Shown piece after piece: positions 12,922 through 24,910 of a stretch of DNA of 64,000 bases. The stretch lies in assembly GCA_034770075.1 (NCBI GenBank), contig CM068383.1, positions 45,837,222 through 45,901,221 on the forward strand, in the 5' to 3' direction. Position 1 is the stretch's first letter. Each line of letters starts with the position of its first letter. The DNA is from Aralia elata. Lineage: Eukaryota; Streptophyta; Magnoliopsida; Apiales; Araliaceae. The notes under the pieces were generated by a model. It ran no database searches, was not told the origin of the DNA, and was given only the letters and a program-made list of their open reading frames with translations. The translations under genes and the position numbers were made by a program.

Positions 12922-15380
12922 GTTGGTATCAGAGCTGATAGGTTATAAACCTTAGGTAAGAGTACCTTAGGCTATAACTGTAGTGAAGGAAGATAATAAT
13001 GATGAAGATAGTGAAGGAATAAAACTCAAATAGAGTTTAATTGATAGTAAATGAATTTAGAAAATTCATAGTAAGAGTTGAGATATATATAAGACGATTC
13101 AAAGAAGAATCTCGATGCGTTATAAAAGATGAGAATTGGGAGTTACCTGACTCCAGTGATATAGATGATAAGTATTGATCAATAGACGAGGTTTATAAGG
13201 CGTAAAGGCATAAAATCATATATTATGATTAAAGAGAAGAGTATAGAAGGTCGTAGGATGAAACGATCGTAGAGTAAGATCACGAAGTGATTGGATTAAG
13301 TCATAGAATGGCAGATGATCAATTGAATGATCTAAAATTTTAGCTCAATGCTATAGATAGATGGTACTATGAGATAGTATGAGTAAAACTCGGAAAGAGT
13401 TATGGGTGATGAAACACGAATTAAAATTCTTGTTAAGCAACGAGTAAGCTAGGATTGGGGGTGATTTCAATTGAGGACTCATGTTAGTGGCTGAGTTGTA
13501 CAATTCCTTGTATGGGCGGGGGATTCGTGCTTGGTTTGAGAACCACTTAGCTTCCTATATCAGTATAATGGTTGAGTTGAACAATTCCTTGTATGGGCAG
13601 GGAATTTGTGCTTGGTGTAACAACCCCTTAGCCTCCTATATTGATTAGTGGTCGAGTTGATCGATTCCTTGTATGGGCAGGGGATTGTGATGGGTTCGAC
13701 AATCACTTAGCTTCATATATTGATAATCGTTGGAACCTAGTATCGCGCTATCGCTATACGTATGACGAGAAGGTGATTCTTTTCTCATATCTATATTTGA
13801 TGGTTAGAGAATAATAAGATTAGGTGCGAGTTCTTGAAACTCATACTTATGGTAAGTTCGTGACTCATAATCATATAGTCTGATGGAACCCCTCAGCGAA
13901 TGGACGATTTTGGTCTGACTAGGATAAGTTTCTAAACCCATATGATTGTGGTAAGTTCCTGAACTCATATTGTGTGGTAAGTTTGATGAACTATATTGGG
14001 GTATCGAAAGGTTGTGGATTTAGAACTGTTAATTCTCAAAATGATGAGCATTGATGGAGTTAGAAATAGATAGAATTATTAAATAGTGGAGAAATGGGAG
14101 AAATTGAAGTTGATGAGGAGACATGGATATTCCAAATCTTCTAGCTATGCTAGACTTCGAAATTTATTGACTTCGTCCTGACACTTGCACTTTTGCTCTT
14201 CGAAAAATGTATGGGGCCAGATTTTTGGACCAGGGATTTTAAATGTACTATTATTCCTATGTCTATGCAAATTTTTTCGGCTAGACAGAGTTGATTTGAA
14301 AATATCAAAATGTATTTTTAAATTGTCATCAATGCATCATGAGACCTGATGTAGAATGACAGATGATGGAGTCATCAATGCAGATTAACCTAGTGTTGGA
14401 TGTGATCATAGGATCGTCAGCCCACTATGGTATGATGTAGTATGACAAAGTCACAAATGACGGAATCCTCAACGGACTGTAGAAACAGTGCGGTATCATG
14501 ACGTCATAAAATGATTTTTGTTTTCTTTAAAGTATAAAAAAAAAGTATGCCAATTGAGTTGGCTAAAATAATTCGATTGATGTCCGAATTGTTAATAAAA
14601 GTCTAAGCTATTTCATTCGGCTAGACAAATGTTGCAATATGTTTATGAAATTCAAGCATTATTTGATAATTTATGCCTAAACCAAATTGTTTTGGTGCGG
14701 AATTTTGTAGTAAGCTGAGGTGAACAACCCTATTATTGGGGTATTTGATGTCGGAAAAATCCCGATTGTGGTCAAGCAAACGCATATAGTCGTTTAGCTA
14801 GAAAGTTGTGCACAACGTCAAATTACTAAAGGATGATCACCTAGCGTACGGAGGTAGATTACCTTTTTCTTAATTGAAATCGGTAGGGGTAGTAATACCC
14901 ATAAACCTCTATGTTCATGGTCTTTATGAGGTAGATTACCTTTTCTTAATTGAAATCGGTAGGGGTAGTAATACCCGTAAACCTCAATGTTCATGTTCTT
15001 TATGGCCCCCAGCAGGGGTAGATTACCTTTTTCATAATTGAAATCGGTAGGGGTAGTAATACCCGTAAACCTCTGTGGTCATGGTCTTTATGGCCCCTCA
15101 GCATAATATGAAAAGTTTTTAAGGAATATTTTATTTCCTATTTGTTCAAGTTACTTCACAATTATTAAACAATTGTTGAAGGTTCCTATTATTCGGGAAA
15201 CTGATTGTGGGAAGGGTAATTTTCCCAGGGAGAAATAGTCGTAGAATGCGACAATTTTAAGTGAATCCTTGAAAGAGGATAGTATAAAGGTTAGATTGAA
15301 AACTTAGTTTTGATGGGTAGAATGAGCAAAGATGAATGCGTTGAAATTTCGAGGACGAAATTCTTAGAAGAAGGGGTGAA
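12922..15380 (+). repeat. Element G internal region 2 (non-coding)
   Basis: Same length (2,459 bp) as internal region 1, with about a dozen substitutions by eye. Contains its own iMet PBS (12924), both short-repeat arrays and a polypurine tract. No gene seen. Confidence 0.85.
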
Positions 15381-18300
15381 TGTAATATCCCGAATGTTTC
15401 TAAGTTAATAAATCATGATATTAAATTATTATGATGATTGTGTCATACAATGATCCTTAGAAAAGGAAATTGATAGGTTAAACACAGGATAATACTCAGA
15501 GTATGATTGAGTTGAAAAAGGTTATAGAATAAACCCTACAAAAATTCGTTAAGGGAGTGGATTAAATAGGCGATGTAAAACCTATGATATAGTAATGCGT
15601 TGAAATAATGCAACGACAAAATTTTGGAAGGTTTACGAAAACCGAGTAAGAGAGGTTTGATATTTGTGATTCCGAGGACGGAATCCTTATAAGGAGGGAA
15701 GGATGTGACAACCCGGATTTTCGAGAATAATTATAATAAGAATTTAATATAGAATAATTCTTATTATGAGTCGCGTTTGAATATATATGTGTTATATATA
15801 TTTATGTGATTAAATGGATGAGCTTAATATGTATATATATAAATGTGAAATATTTACATAGATTCGAAATGAATGAGTTAATAGTTAATTATTGCAACGA
15901 TCACGAGTCATGGGTAGCTTGATAATTCGAGCTTATGAATATTATTGAATAAAATAGACTTTTATTGATAATATTATGTGGTAAGTGTTTAAAGGTTATA
16001 TTATAACCTAGATTATGTGTAGACGATGATTAGTAAGTATCAAAGTTTTCGTATTAGCTAATTTGGCGGATTCGAGAAATATCGCTAGAGTACTATTTAT
16101 TGGATTAAATAAATAGTTAAAGGATAATATTATTGGATGAGTTACTTGTTGTAAAGACGCTAACCCAAAATATGGGTGAGATATATGTACGTTGATGTAT
16201 ATGATTATGGGGAGTTAATCGGAAAGAGTAGCGATCGCGAATCGTGAATACCCTTGTAATTTGAGTTTATTAATAGTATTAACGGATTAAATATTATTTT
16301 TCGGTGACGTGTTTAAAGGCTATTTTATAACCTGGATGATGTCAATGTATGAAGTTTTATGCGTTATTGAATCGTATGAGTGAATAATTGATTTTGCGAA
16401 AGATCGCAAAATTACTATTCACGGGGCACGTTTCCCGAGGCACTATTCACGCCATAAAATTTTTAGGTCTTTTTCGATGTTGAATAATTTCATAAATACG
16501 TGTATGCGTACGAATAATTTTTCCAAGTGTCAGAAATTTTATTTGAGCTAATACGTGATTTTTATCCGTATCCGAAATGTATTATATGGGTGTTCCGAAT
16601 AATTGGACAAATCCCTTAATAATTATTTTTACGTATCCCAATATTTATGGTAATGCCCATTTTAATTTTGGGTAGGGTTATTTACCAGTTTTGGTACAAA
16701 AGTGGGAGTTTTCGGGTATATTTTTGGTGTATTTGGGTATTTATTTTGGCTTGTCACTCCAAGAGGGAACCAATCCCTCATTTTGGACCAATCAAATTGC
16801 AAGGAGGGAGAGCTATTGCCGGCAATGTTGAAAAATTGGCCACCTTGAGCTATTAACCCACAAACTCATTTTTCTTCCCAAATTTACTCCTCCACTCTCC
16901 CAAATAATTCAACAACTTCATTCCTCTATTGCAAACCATCAGCTCCCCATTCAAACTCATTTCAAATTCTGCAGAGAGAGAGAGTGAGAGTGAGAGAGCT
17001 CGCCGGAAAAAGGAGGAGGAGTCGCCGGAAGTTCGCCGGAAAAAGGAAGGAGGAAGAAGAAGGAGGCACGGGAGGAAGAAGAAGAGAATCCAAGCAAGGA
17101 GGACCTTCAAAATAAATCCTACCCGAGCTTCTTAATCATCTAGGAAGGATTTATAGAGGTAAACACCAATCAAATCCTTTCCATTCGATTTCTTATTGAG
17201 TTTTTCAAGTTTTTCTTAGTTTTGAGCTCTTAAGCTTGTGGGTCGGATTTGTGGCGATTCTTGGTGTTTTTGTTTGTGGTGATTGTTTGTAAATGTTGTT
17301 AAAAGGTTATATAAGCCATTAATAACATCAAAGTGGAACAAAAACGCAAGAAATCTGTACCTATGCTTAAGGAGGATGAAGAACATGAAGAACAATGAAC
17401 TTTGGACATGAACATGGACAGTTGGACGAATTTAGAGGACTTGTAGTTATGATTCCTTTCTTGTTGTGTTTATTTGTTGTTGTCATATTGTAGTTCCATG
17501 GGTTATGAGTTTAACCCAGTTGGAATGGAGTAAAAAGGGATTAAAACGAAGTTTTGGTGATGATTTTGGTGAAGAACACCAAGAACACCAAGAACACGAA
17601 AATATAACATGAGTTGATAATTTGGCCTAAGATTTGGCCATTTTAATGTTAATGGATAGCTCTGAATTTTTGATATGTTGTACCCCTATGTCTTAGGAGT
17701 CCATAGAGTCCAGAACGGACCAATTTGAACGTGTATTGAGAGAGTTATGGTGGTTGGAAGCAAGATAGGTCTAGAACACCAAAACAGAGCATTCCGGGAA
17801 GCAAAACGCGTTGGGGACTCAGGCCTAGCGCCAACGGCGCTTGGCTGGGCGCTGTAGGCGCTGGCCACGGGGCCAGCTACTGCAAAGGAGCGCTGTAGGC
17901 GCTGGCCATAGGCCATTGTGAGCGCCAACAGCGCTGGTAAGGAAACTGTGCAAAACTGCTCCGACGTCCTTTAGTAAAATGGGCATAACTTTCTCATACG
18001 AACTCGGATTGAGGCGATTCAAGATGATTCGGAAAGAGAACGAGTAGACCTACAACTTTCGTTCTTTAAGTTTTTCCATTAGAGGTCGGGATAAATTCCC
18101 AAATGGACCATTTGTATGACTGATGTGTTTTTGGGGGCAATCGGAGAGTGTCGAGCATGCGCTTAAGCACGCGTAATGCTCCTGACAATGTTAAATGATG
18201 TTCTAAGTTTTATAACATGAATGTTATGATTTATAATGATACTTAACATTAACCAATGAGTATTAGATAAATTGAATGGGCATGTTAGGCGTACGCAAAT

Positions 18301-19748
18301 GCATGTCGCCTAGGCGTTCGAATAATCAAGTTTAGCGTATAGACGTGCAAGCGTCGTAACGTCGTAACTAGTGTGTATAATCTTGTTTAATATTTTTTTT
18401 CTAATAATAATGAAACATGATAGTGTGTTATAAACCAATGCATGAGCATGCTAAGCACATACAAAGGCGGCGAATTAGGTGTGTGACGTGTAAACGTCGA
18501 AACGCCGTGTAAAGTGTTAATGAACTTGAATAATGTCTCGATTAAAACGAAACAAACATTATAAGATACGGGATGGGGTTAATGTAACCAATAAGTATTG
18601 ATGGTGATAAGGGTCGTAACGTTTTCAAACGACGCGACGCCGAGTAACGTTTTAGAGTTAATCGCGTTATTAATTTATAATGCGCGAACAATATGAGATA
18701 AGAGTTATTATATTGTAAACCATTATATGAAGCCTTTTTAGTGGCTAATTGGTATTTTATTGTTAAATAAACTGTGTAGGATATTTGAAGGACGAGCCAT
18801 CATAATTTGGCAAGGAACGCTTAAAGGCAAGTTCTTTCAGTAACTTGTTAACTTGTTTAAATGTATTGATGTACATGACTTGATTACTAAATCTTTCACT
18901 ATTATGTGGATTATATGCGAGCATGATTAAAGTGTGCACAATGTGCAATTATGTGACTATATTGTTCTATGTGGAACTTGAATTATTGTAAATATACAAT
19001 GTGAGATGCATGAAGTATGCTATGAGATACATGATGCATATATATGGATGAATTGCATAAAATTTATAATGCATGAGTAAGATGCATAGTATGAGAATCA
19101 TGGTGCATGGATAAAATGCAAACTTATGTGTTACGTGAAGCATGAAATGTGAAAACTGTCAGTTCTTGCTGAGCCGTCGTGCTCATTCTTGCAAAAATAA
19201 AACTTTTGCAGATTTACGATGCAATGCAATTATCTTGATATCGTGATGATAAGGATTAGAGGCGCATGGAAACAGGAAGGTTGCTAAATGTCCCTTTACT
19301 GTAATTATTTAGCTATGATGACGGTATATGATGTACGTGAATTTGACTATGTAAACCCTGAGTTAGAAATGAAGATTATCCATTATAATATTTATGATGT
19401 GATTATGTTAGTTACTTATTATAGTAAACTACAAGAATGTCGATGTTGTATAAAGGACATTTTTATAACGAATGTATTGGTTATTGAATAACCTTGCGAA
19501 TATTCAGGGATTGGATAAAGTCAGAATCTGAACCTTGCGTTCACACATGAGATATTATAAAGGATCATGGTATTTATTCAACCTTGGTCATAAGTGTTTT
19601 ATTTCAGGTCTTCGTGCCTGAGATTAGATGAGGATATGTTGTTATATTATTGTAATTACATATTTTTAGTAAACCTATGTTGTATGGGTAGTACCGTGAC
19701 GTGCCGGACTCGGGTTCAAGGTAAGACCCGAGTTTCGGGGGCGTTACA
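15381..19748 (+). repeat. Element G LTR 3 (outer 3' LTR, 4368 bp)
   Basis: Ends GGGGGCGTTACA at 19748, followed by the TTATA duplication. At variable sites it sometimes agrees with LTR 1 (for example GTACCCCTATG near 17680) and sometimes with LTR 2 (GCTAGAGTAC near 16085, GTTCCATGGG near 17492). Confidence 0.9.
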
Positions 19749-19753
19749 TTATA

Positions 19754-20472
19754 TCAGTTGGGTCTCCCAAACCCTAGCATTTCCCGAGTTTTGGACCAAA
19801 AAAATCGCTAAATCAGAAGTGTTTCTCGCCCCGGCGAGGATTTTGGCTTGAATTCCGTCGCCCCGGCGACGCTCTCGCCCCGACGGTGTTCTGTACCGCG
19901 AGATAGTTTCGACGTATGTTGGTAAAATAGCTATAACTTCTTCGTCTGAACTCGGATTAAGGCGATTAAGGAGGCTATGGAAAGCTAAGAAGTAGCTCTA
20001 CAACTTCCATAACTGGAGCTCGACGAGATAATGGCTGGAGAAAGGATCAAATTGGCCTGAAAGCAGCTGCTATGTAAAATTCATGCAAAATTCGATGGTA
20101 AAATGACCATAACTCTCTCATACAAACTTCAAATTGGATGATTCTGGATGCTCTGGAAAGCTAAGATCAAAATCTATAGCTTTTGTGCTTTGAGTGTTGA
20201 GAGATTCGGATTGCATCATGGGTCAAATTGAGAAACAAGCAGCGGAAATGCTAGATTCAAGCAAAAAACGCATCGATTCAAGGGGCCTTTATTTCAATAC
20301 CTACAAAACAACGTAAAAACACATAAAAGCACATAAATACATATAAAAGTAATACAAAACTACATTACACAATAATAAGATGAAAACACATAAAACCAAA
20401 CGAAATAGCTAAAGACTTACAAATTAGTAAGGCTAAAAGTACCCAATTTGTGTATATAAAATACACTCATCA
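19754..20472 (-). repeat. Element A 3' LTR, second part
   Basis: Continuation of 531-1729. Carries a GC-word island (19824-19890) and two ATAACTT blocks (about 19909-20009 and 20085-20185). Ends at 20472 directly before the polypurine tract. Homologous to 24186-24905. Confidence 0.9.
19824..19890. repeat. GC-word island in A 3' LTR
   Basis: Three words of form TCGCCCCGGCGA (twice) and TCGCCCCGACGG within 67 bp. In the other LTR (24257-24323) the third word is TCGCCACGGCGG. Confidence 0.8.
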
Positions 20473-20490
20473 AATACCCCCAAACTTAAA
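20473..20490 (-). other. Polypurine tract of element A
   Basis: Minus-strand reading AAGTTTGGGGGTATT immediately before the 3' LTR (TGATGAG...). A second, similar tract (GTTTGGGGGTAGTA) lies about 1 kb upstream at 21471-21488. Confidence 0.8.
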
Positions 20491-20860
20491 CCTTTGCTTG
20501 TCCTCAAGCAAAACACACAAACTATAAAAATTAAACATTTCTAAATAAAAACTATAATGAGCAATGAGTTAATAAGTTAACCAATGGTCTCAAAGCATAA
20601 ACATAAAAAAATTCAAGGAAACTTTCAAAACGTTGCAAGTCTAGAATTACAATTAGCTAGTCATAGCTTGCTTTAGGTCCCTTCCGTGTGTGTGTGAGTA
20701 CCCAATAACACTAAACCAATCAAGCTCGGATGAAGTTATGCAACCACATTACCTTATGAAATAATCAAAATAAACCCCAAAACAACATGCTTAACACACC
20801 ACTCAATACAAAGGTATACAAATCACAATTTCTAAAAATATGAAATCAAAGGACTCTAGG

Positions 20861-21053
20861 TAAGTGCATTTTATGCTCCATCTTATCCTAAGTCCACTCT
20901 TATGGGTGAGTGCGTTTTACGCTCCATCTCAACCCAACACAAGATTTGATAAACATAAATGTCTTACTTTTATCAAAATTATAAGAGAGTGCGTTTTACG
21001 CTCTATCTCTCCTACGCATGTGTCCATGAGTGAGTGCGTTTTACGCTCCATCT
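20861..21053 (-). repeat. Four copies of an AGCGTAAAACGC hairpin motif
   Basis: At 20861, 20906, 20986 and 21029 the plus strand reads GTGAGTGCGTTTTACGCTCC or close variants. GCGTTTTACGC is self-complementary (GCGT/ACGC). One copy of the same motif occurs in element C at 33702-33728, in the same orientation relative to its element. The 137-codon plus-strand frame across this stretch is on the antisense strand and is not called as a gene. Confidence 0.7.
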
Positions 21054-21708
21054 CAACTCACCACATGACCAACAATTCAAACACAAGAAATTTGGACACC
21101 TTGCTTCGAGTGATGTTTAAACGAGTTCAAGAGTTTATAGATATTTCCCATAAGCATTCGGTTATAAAAGCCTTCTCTAAGCATACGACTAGCTCAATAC
21201 TCATGGGTGAGTGCATAAAAGTGAAAGGACGCATAAGCAAAACAATAACCAACAATAACGATAAGCACAACGACTAAGCAACAATTATCCATTTTCCATG
21301 AGTTAGAATCAATTCAAACAAGCCATTATCATAGACCATGGATTATGGTTCAAATCAAATTAAAACAATGCTCATGGGACATATCCTAAAAATAAATGAA
21401 TTTTTTTTTGAACAAAAATACATATCTTAAATCACATAAAAACTAAATTAAAAACACACAAATACGAAGTACTACCCCCAAACTAAACTTGACATTGTCC
21501 TCAATGTCTGATATAGGAAAAATTAAAATAGAAGACTTCCCTGAAACCGTGTCAAGTGTCATTGATATCATCTTTCAAGTCCCCTAAGTTGGGAGCGCAC
21601 ACCAATTTGCTTAGTATTCGGTACCTGAAAGCAATTGACTAAAGAAATTAAAATGCAATTAAACAAACTAAAAAGCAATTGAAAAAAATCAAAATCAAAA
21701 CAATAAAA

Positions 21709-21753
21709 TTGGGTTGCCTCCCAAGAAGCGCTTGTTTTAAAGTCTTCGGCCTG
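21709..21753 (-). other. Conserved post-coding hairpin block of element A
   Basis: Minus strand carries AAACAAGCGCTT followed by TTGGGAGGCAACCCAA, a hairpin with stem TTGGG/CCCAA. Matching blocks lie after the coding part of elements C (32173-32214) and D (56511-56551), each introduced by GAGGACT or a close variant. Confidence 0.75.
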
Positions 21754-21768
21754 ACTAACTCCCTGCTT

Positions 21769-22806
21769 TTATCCAATTCCCCTTCGATAATTGAGGAACC
21801 CACCCTCCATTGATAGCCATGTAATATTTGAGGGTTTCTCCTCATTGGTGATAGCCATGGAACTAAAGGCACCTAGCTTGCCTTCTATAGATAAGCTCTC
21901 AATTTCAAATGTCAAATAGCTAGGTGCATCATCCGTTGTGTCTGTGATAAGATTGAGGCATTGGGGCTTGTCAAGCACAACGGGCTCTTCTTTTATCTTC
22001 ATTTCCTTGGTCCACCATGGTTCCACATTCATACTAGCTCCATCGTCACATAGAGCCTCACCTAAGAAATGACTACCAAGTGGACACGATTTTGTAAAAC
22101 TGACTGGATTCTTGAACTTTAGTGGAGAAGGCACTTGAGGTATTAATACAATCGTCTCATCTTTGTTGGAACTCAAGGCTGGATCCTCGGCCTCTTTTTC
22201 CCGCTCCCCACTTGTCTCCCCACTATCGACATCTTGTGGCTCATCCAGTTGCAGATTTGACATGGGCTCACCATAAGTTTCGGAATCCATGTCATTACAC
22301 CAATTGTTTTGAGGACAGTTATTTAAAGCATTGAACATTTGATCAATCTGATTCTGAAGATTTTGAATTGATAGGTCTTGATTTTTCAACATCTCCTCAT
22401 TCGAAGTCATGATCTTGGTCACAAGTTCCTCAAAGTTTAACATCTTATCTTCTTGAATAGGAGGTGGACATGAGAATTCCGGTGCATATGCTGGATTTGG
22501 AGCATAGTATTGATCTTCATAATTGTAGCTCCATGTAGAACCTGGGTGATACCCCAAATCTTGGTGATAATCGGGATAAGCATAGTTGTTGAAGTACTCA
22601 CCACCGTATTGTACCGGTCCAAAACTGACGGTGCATTGATGACTCGGATGATTGTCAGCACAATAATCACAAGTAACTGTTATACCTTGAGTGCTCTCTG
22701 CTACTAAGGCATCCAACTTCCTCGATAGTGTTTCAAATTGTGTTGACAGTGCAGATAGTGCATTGAGTCCATCAATCCCAATTTCCCTTGGTTGAGTCAT
22801 ACTCAT
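21769..22806 (-). CDS. Gag C-terminus/protease remnant of element A
   Basis: 345 codons, start ATG at 22806. Residues about 45-58 carry a CX2CX3HX4C knuckle (CDYCADNHPSHQC), matched in elements C (CDLCVGNHPTEQC) and D (CELCAGTHATDQC). A Tyr/Pro/Asn-rich stretch follows, then an acidic linker. Near residue 265 is LCDDGASMN, a degenerate aspartic-protease active site (D-S/L-G-A in relatives); the rest of the protease is replaced by unrelated or decayed sequence. The N-terminal 250 or so residues of gag seen in D are missing: the frame opens shortly after the primer-binding site. The frame is still open, so it may be recently active or simply young. It probably lacks protease function; an RNA-binding role is inference. 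Confidence 0.7.
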   Translation of the reverse strand: MSMTQPREIGIDGLNALSALSTQFETLSRKLDALVAESTQGITVTCDYCADNHPSHQCTVSFGPVQYGGEYFNNYAYPDYHQDLGYHPGSTWSYNYEDQYYAPNPAYAPEFSCPPPIQEDKMLNFEELVTKIMTSNEEMLKNQDLSIQNLQNQIDQMFNALNNCPQNNWCNDMDSETYGEPMSNLQLDEPQDVDSGETSGEREKEAEDPALSSNKDETIVLIPQVPSPLKFKNPVSFTKSCPLGSHFLGEALCDDGASMNVEPWWTKEMKIKEEPVVLDKPQCLNLITDTTDDAPSYLTFEIESLSIEGKLGAFSSMAITNEEKPSNITWLSMEGGFLNYRRGIG

Positions 22807-22962
22807 GTACGACTATTGATAAGCAAAATCATCCATGGTGTCCCTCGTGAAGCATCAAAACAGAAAAAAATGTTAAAATAAAGTAAAAATAAATTTATAC
22901 ACAAATTTAAATTAAGATCAATTTGATTATGACTAATATTGGAAAAACACTAGAAAGATAAT

Positions 22963-22980
22963 TCCCCGGCAACGGCGCCA
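22963..22980 (-). other. Primer-binding site, tRNA-Asp type (element A)
   Basis: Minus strand TGGCGCCGTTGCCGGGGA is an 18-base match to the 3' end of plant tRNA-Asp(GUC) including CCA, as I recall that tRNA. It lies 6 nt inside the 5' LTR. Confidence 0.88.
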
Positions 22981-22986
22981 AAAACT

Positions 22987-24905
22987 TGTTGTCCGATTAA
23001 TATAACGACAATTACGCGTAAGTATACGCGGTCAACAAGTAATAAAGAGTAAGTAGAGTATCGATCCCATGAGGAATTGTTACTAGTCTTTTCCAAGTAT
23101 TAACCTTTTATCATCTCAATCTTATTTAAACAAATGATAATTGTTTTTGTTGTTTTGCATTAATGAAGATAACAAATAATCAAAGAACTATGGAAAGCTT
23201 TAAGATAATGAAATCAAATATTAACAAGTCTAAGATCACAATTTCCCCCAACACTTCACTTGAATATCCTAACTCTCTCTTTTCAACTAGTTAAATCACA
23301 AGGATTGTTATCCGAGAATTTACAAGTATATACCAGCCTCTCTCGATGGTCAAATACGTATTTCCCAATGCGGTGTATAAATATCTCTATTCTACACACT
23401 AGCAAGAATCCAATATCAAGAATAATCAACAAGACACGTGTCACCAAATCTCATTAATCACCCTATCAATTACCAACTTTCGCAATGAAAATCATTAAGC
23501 ATGATTCTCAAATGGATACATGTGGTATTTAGGTATATGTCTATCCTAAATACAATCAAATTATCCATTCATGAGGGTAATAAATAAAACACACGTCACT
23601 TAATTTCATAAATTACCCATAGGAATATCTAATTTTCACATGATATCATAACAAGGTCTCAACCTATACTTCCTCTCTCAATTCCATATAAGTTCCCAAG
23701 GTAATTACTAGCTAGGCAATTAATCCATAAAGCATAAATTATGATACCCAATTCACAAATGAATAACCAATATCCAAGAGAGAGCATTCAATTCAAAACT
23801 ACATATTGGGTTCCATTGAAATCTTAGAAAATTAGTTCTAGTTCATGGTAACTACAAATAACATCATATTCAAATTATACATCATGTTGGATTACAAAAT
23901 AGAAGAGAAAACTAGAGATAGAACCACTTTTGTAGATTTTCATATGATGTTTGATGGGTTGATGATGAACACTAGCTTCTCCTCCTTGATTTTGCAATCC
24001 TTGATGTTTTTGCTCCTTGGCCTTGCTTGATGTAGCTTGATTTTAGCACTTGGGCCCTCTAATTTGATGTATTTGGTAGCTTCCTCTCTCTAGATTTGAT
24101 GTTAGTAGTGTTAGATGGTGTTAGAATGAGTTAGAATGAGTGGGTATGTGTTAGAATCAAGTTCTAGCCGCCACTTTGGTGTTATATCAGTTGGGTCTCC
24201 CAAACCCTAGCATTTCCCGAGTTTTGGACCAAAAAAATCGCTAAATCAGAAGTGTTTCTCGCCCCGGCGAGGATTTTGGCCTGAATTCCGTCGCCCCGGC
24301 GACGCTCTCGCCACGGCGGTGTTCTGTACCGCGAGACAGTTTCGACGTATGTTGGTAAAATGACCATAACTTCTTCGTCCGAATTCGGATTAAGGCGATT
24401 AAGAAGGTTATAGAAAGCTAAGAAGTAGCTCTACAACTTCCATAACTGGAGCTCGACGAGATAATGGCCGGAGAAAGGATAAAATTGGCCTGGAAGCAGC
24501 TGCTATGTAAAATTCATGCAAAATCCGATGGTAAAATGACCATAACTCTCTCATACGAACTTCAAATTGGATGATTCCTCATGCTCTGGAAAGCTAAGAT
24601 CAAAATCTATAACTTTTGTGCTTTGAGTTTTGAGAGATTCGGATTGCATCATGGGTCAAATTGAGAAACAAGCAGCGGAAATGCTAGATTCAAGCAAAAA
24701 ACGCATCGATTCAAGGGGCCTTTATTTCAATACCTACAAAACAACGTAAAAACACATAAAATCACATAAATACATATAAAAGTAATACAAAACTACATTA
24801 CACAATAATAAGATGAAAACACATAAAATCAAACGAAATAGCTAAAGACTTACAAATTAGTAAGGCTAAAAGTACCCAATTTGTGTATATAAAATACACT
24901 CCTCA
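22987..24905 (-). repeat. Element A 5' LTR (1919 bp)
   Basis: Uninterrupted copy of the LTR. Ends abut PBS spacer (left) and the GTTCT duplication (right). Contains the GC-word island 24257-24323 and ATAACTT blocks at about 24341-24441 and 24519-24620. No gene. Confidence 0.92.
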
Positions 24906-24910
24906 GTTCT
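24906..24910. repeat. Target-site duplication of element A (right)
   Basis: GTTCT, pair of 526-530. Confidence 0.9.

Larger units (their letters stand above)
1730..19748 (+). mobile_element. Element G: LARD-like non-autonomous LTR retrotransposon in tandem form (LTR-int-LTR-int-LTR)
   Basis: One 18,019 bp insertion bounded by TTATA duplications. It contains three 4.36 kb LTRs (1730-6093, 8553-12921, 15381-19748) that start TGTAATATCCCGAATG and end GGGGGCGTTACA, and two 2,459 bp internal regions (6094-8552, 12922-15380). Each internal region begins one or two bases after the LTR with an initiator-Met PBS (TGGTATCAGAGC) and ends with a purine-rich tract. No open frame over about 90 codons exists, and no gag or pol motif is seen. 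LTR size, non-coding interior and iMet PBS match the large retrotransposon derivative (LARD) type known from other plants. The plus-strand motif 'cgaggacgaaattc' before the purine tract is typical of chromovirus-type Gypsy 3' ends, suggesting the helper lineage. Copies are roughly 99% or more alike by eye, so G is young. Confidence 0.9.
531..24905 (-). mobile_element. Ty3/Gypsy element A, minus strand, complete ends, interrupted by element G
   Basis: LTRs begin TGTTGTCCGATTAAT and end CTCATCA/CTCCTCA in plus-strand reading. The 3' LTR is 531-1729 plus 19754-20472 (1918 bp). The 5' LTR is 22987-24905 (1919 bp). Internal DNA is only about 2.5 kb (20473-22986): a tRNA-Asp primer-binding site, a gag C-terminus/protease remnant, the conserved hairpin block, short repeats and a polypurine tract. 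Reverse transcriptase, RNase H and integrase are absent, so this is a non-autonomous deletion derivative. The two LTRs differ at roughly 25 positions by eye, making A older than G, which is nested in its 3' LTR. Lineage looks Athila-like from the gag and PBS; this is tentative. Confidence 0.9.

Noticed and set aside
1730..19748. Possible satellite or segmental duplication of 6.83 kb units
   Set aside because: PBS, PPT, TG...CA ends and a single 5-bp target duplication show it is a tandem LTR element, not a satellite.
20861..21053. CRISPR-like direct repeats
   Set aside because: Only four short, irregularly spaced hairpin motifs inside a plant retrotransposon; no spacers of even length and no cas genes.
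20864..21277. 137-codon plus-strand frame
   Set aside because: Antisense to element A and made of the hairpin repeat; no protein features.
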